From Clostridioides sp. ES-S-0054-01 (GTDB taxonomy: Bacteria; Bacillota; Clostridia; Peptostreptococcales; Peptostreptococcaceae), in NCBI GenBank assembly GCA_021561035.1, contig CP067346.1:1767001-1831000 (forward strand): a stretch of 64,000 nt of DNA. The letters are read 5' to 3'. Below, piece after piece: positions 62,972-64,000 of this stretch; position 1 is the first letter of the stretch, and every line of letters starts with the position of its first letter. Made by a program: the position numbers and the translations under genes. The notes beneath the pieces are model-generated. The model was not told the origin of the DNA, ran no database searches, and worked only from the letters and a program-made list of their open reading frames with translations.

Positions 62972-64000
62972 ATGAGAAAAATAATTGAAATTAAACATCA
63001 TTCACATGATTATGAATGTATGTGGAATGGTATAGAAGATTTATATATAAATAAAACAGATGAATGTCTTCCAAACGATTTTTTCTTTTTACTATCAAGT
63101 TTTGGTTCGTTTTGTTATATGAAAACAAATAAAGCAGAGTTAAAAAGAATGGTAGCTTTGGGAGATGGAAGGACAAAAAAGATGTATGAATTTTTAGCTC
63201 CAATTGTGGGTTTTGAATACAAACATTATGAGTTTAAAAAATATGAGCAAGCATTAAAGAAAGCAAAAATTGAAATTGATAATGGGTGTCCAGTTATTTT
63301 AGGAGCTTTAGATATGTATTACCTACCATATTATAAAAAGTTATATCATAAAGAACACATTCCTTTTCATTATGTGTTAATGGTGGGATATGATGATGAA
63401 AGAATATATTTGTATGACTGTGGAAGAACAGAACTATTAGATATTTCTTATGATGAATTACGTGAAAGTATGAATTGTAGTTATCCTGGATTGAGCAAAG
63501 AAAATACTATTTGTACAGTAAGAATGAATACTTCAAAGAATAAATATAGGATTGCTCAAGAAGCTATTTCCATAAAGCGTGATATGTTTTTAAACCCATC
63601 TAAAGGATTTTTGGGATATAAAGGTTTTGAAAAGTTTATTAAAGAGTTGCCACAGTGGAAAACTGAATTGCAGAAAGATGATTATGATAAAATTTTAGCT
63701 AATATGGTTATGTTTTTTGGGACAGTACCAACAATTCCAAATGCAATCAAAGGAATTAAAGAACCAGATACTGTTCAATTTAAAGGTGGATTTGATAAAA
63801 TGAGTAGAATGCTTAACAGTATTGGTGAGGAATATAAAAACGACTCTTTTATACAAGTAGCTCAGATTTTTGATAAAGGTGCTGTTATAATTGAGAAAAT
63901 ATCCAATATTATAATAGATTATTTAACTCAAAAATGTGATGATACAGAGCAACTTCCGTTATTATTCTCTGAGGTTTTAAAGCATATGAAAACAGGATAC
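62972..64000 (+). CDS. BtrH-like/DUF4872 protein (3' end cut by window)
   Basis: The frame is open from ATG 62972 (GTGAGGAGA upstream) to the last base, 343 codons without a stop. Residues 1-150 match the BtrH N-terminal domain, a papain-like fold: 'FFFLLSSFGSFCYM', 'GCPVILGALDMYYLPY', 'HFHYVLMVGYDDERIYLYD'-like blocks ('IPFHYVLMVGYDDE'), where Cys, His and Asp could form a triad. The rest resembles DUF4872. BtrH transfers an acyl group in butirosin synthesis; relatives lie in peptide or lipid modification clusters. The role here is unknown. Confidence 0.75.
   Translation, partial: MRKIIEIKHHSHDYECMWNGIEDLYINKTDECLPNDFFFLLSSFGSFCYMKTNKAELKRMVALGDGRTKKMYEFLAPIVGFEYKHYEFKKYEQALKKAKIEIDNGCPVILGALDMYYLPYYKKLYHKEHIPFHYVLMVGYDDERIYLYDCGRTELLDISYDELRESMNCSYPGLSKENTICTVRMNTSKNKYRIAQEAISIKRDMFLNPSKGFLGYKGFEKFIKELPQWKTELQKDDYDKILANMVMFFGTVPTIPNAIKGIKEPDTVQFKGGFDKMSRMLNSIGEEYKNDSFIQVAQIFDKGAVIIEKISNIIIDYLTQKCDDTEQLPLLFSEVLKHMKTGY

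Noticed and set aside
1-64000. CRISPR arrays, tRNA or rRNA genes, intact insertion sequences
   Set aside because: No regularly spaced repeats, no cloverleaf-like GC-rich stretches and no intact transposase were seen on either strand.

Overview
The window is about 29% GC by eye, with AGGAGG-type ribosome sites, T-box leaders, Stickland-type reductase genes, a selenoprotein and a papain-like protease carrying three cell-wall-binding-2 repeats. This points to a Peptostreptococcaceae clostridium, almost certainly Clostridioides difficile. The species call is an inference from gene content; no search was run.

Layout. 0-5.3 kb: the tail of an iron-chelate/corrinoid-type ABC importer (binding protein, permease, ATPase) followed by two nitrogenase-component-1-like subunits. 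5.4-7.8 kb: Mrp/NBP35 ATPase and a GNAT protein. 7.9-10.2 kb: a compact corrinoid methyl-transfer module (corrinoid protein, UroD-fold methyltransferase, reactivation-like protein). 10.3-18.2 kb: an amino-acid reductase island: cupin regulator, broken GntP permease, sensor kinase with a periplasmic solute-binding domain, sigma-54 activator, two activator-site dyads, a sigma-54 promoter, and a GrdE/GrdB-like pair whose B subunit reads through a TGA as selenocysteine. 18.3-26.7 kb: FeoA under a Fur-like box, a GltS transporter, adenosine deaminase, a double-cubane-type reductase with its ATPase, and the Cwp13-like protease.

27-37.6 kb is a decayed accessory region. A TetR gene and a drug-type ABC exporter are followed by a 4.5 kb insertion that splits the ABC ATPase inside its Walker A motif. 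The insert has imperfect terminal inverted repeats, a wrecked large serine recombinase, an orphan HicB-like protein, an AbiE-like toxin/antitoxin pair in reversed order, a DnaQ-like exonuclease and an ImmA fragment. Then come an XRE/deformylase pair, a UV-damage glycosylase with a truncated radical SAM gene, a frameshifted rtcB, and a yjdF riboswitch in front of a yjdF gene with three nonsense codons.

37.6-64 kb is mostly core metabolism: DUF1294, B3/4, Nudix, GapB-type GAPDH, a Gate-domain transporter, a 1417-residue dehydratase activase fusion, Ogt, a C_GCAxxG protein, a HEPN protein, a T-box-controlled amino-acid ABC importer, an ArsC/Spx-like protein, LarE, an RNA methyltransferase, a lipoprotein with a two-component system, TruA, argG behind a T-box with a duplicated antiterminator/terminator, and a BtrH-like protein cut by the window end.

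Common thread: several low-potential, ATP-driven or radical reductive enzymes (nitrogenase-like, double-cubane, dehydratase activase, glycine-reductase-like) with iron and corrinoid supply, as expected of an amino-acid-fermenting strict anaerobe.
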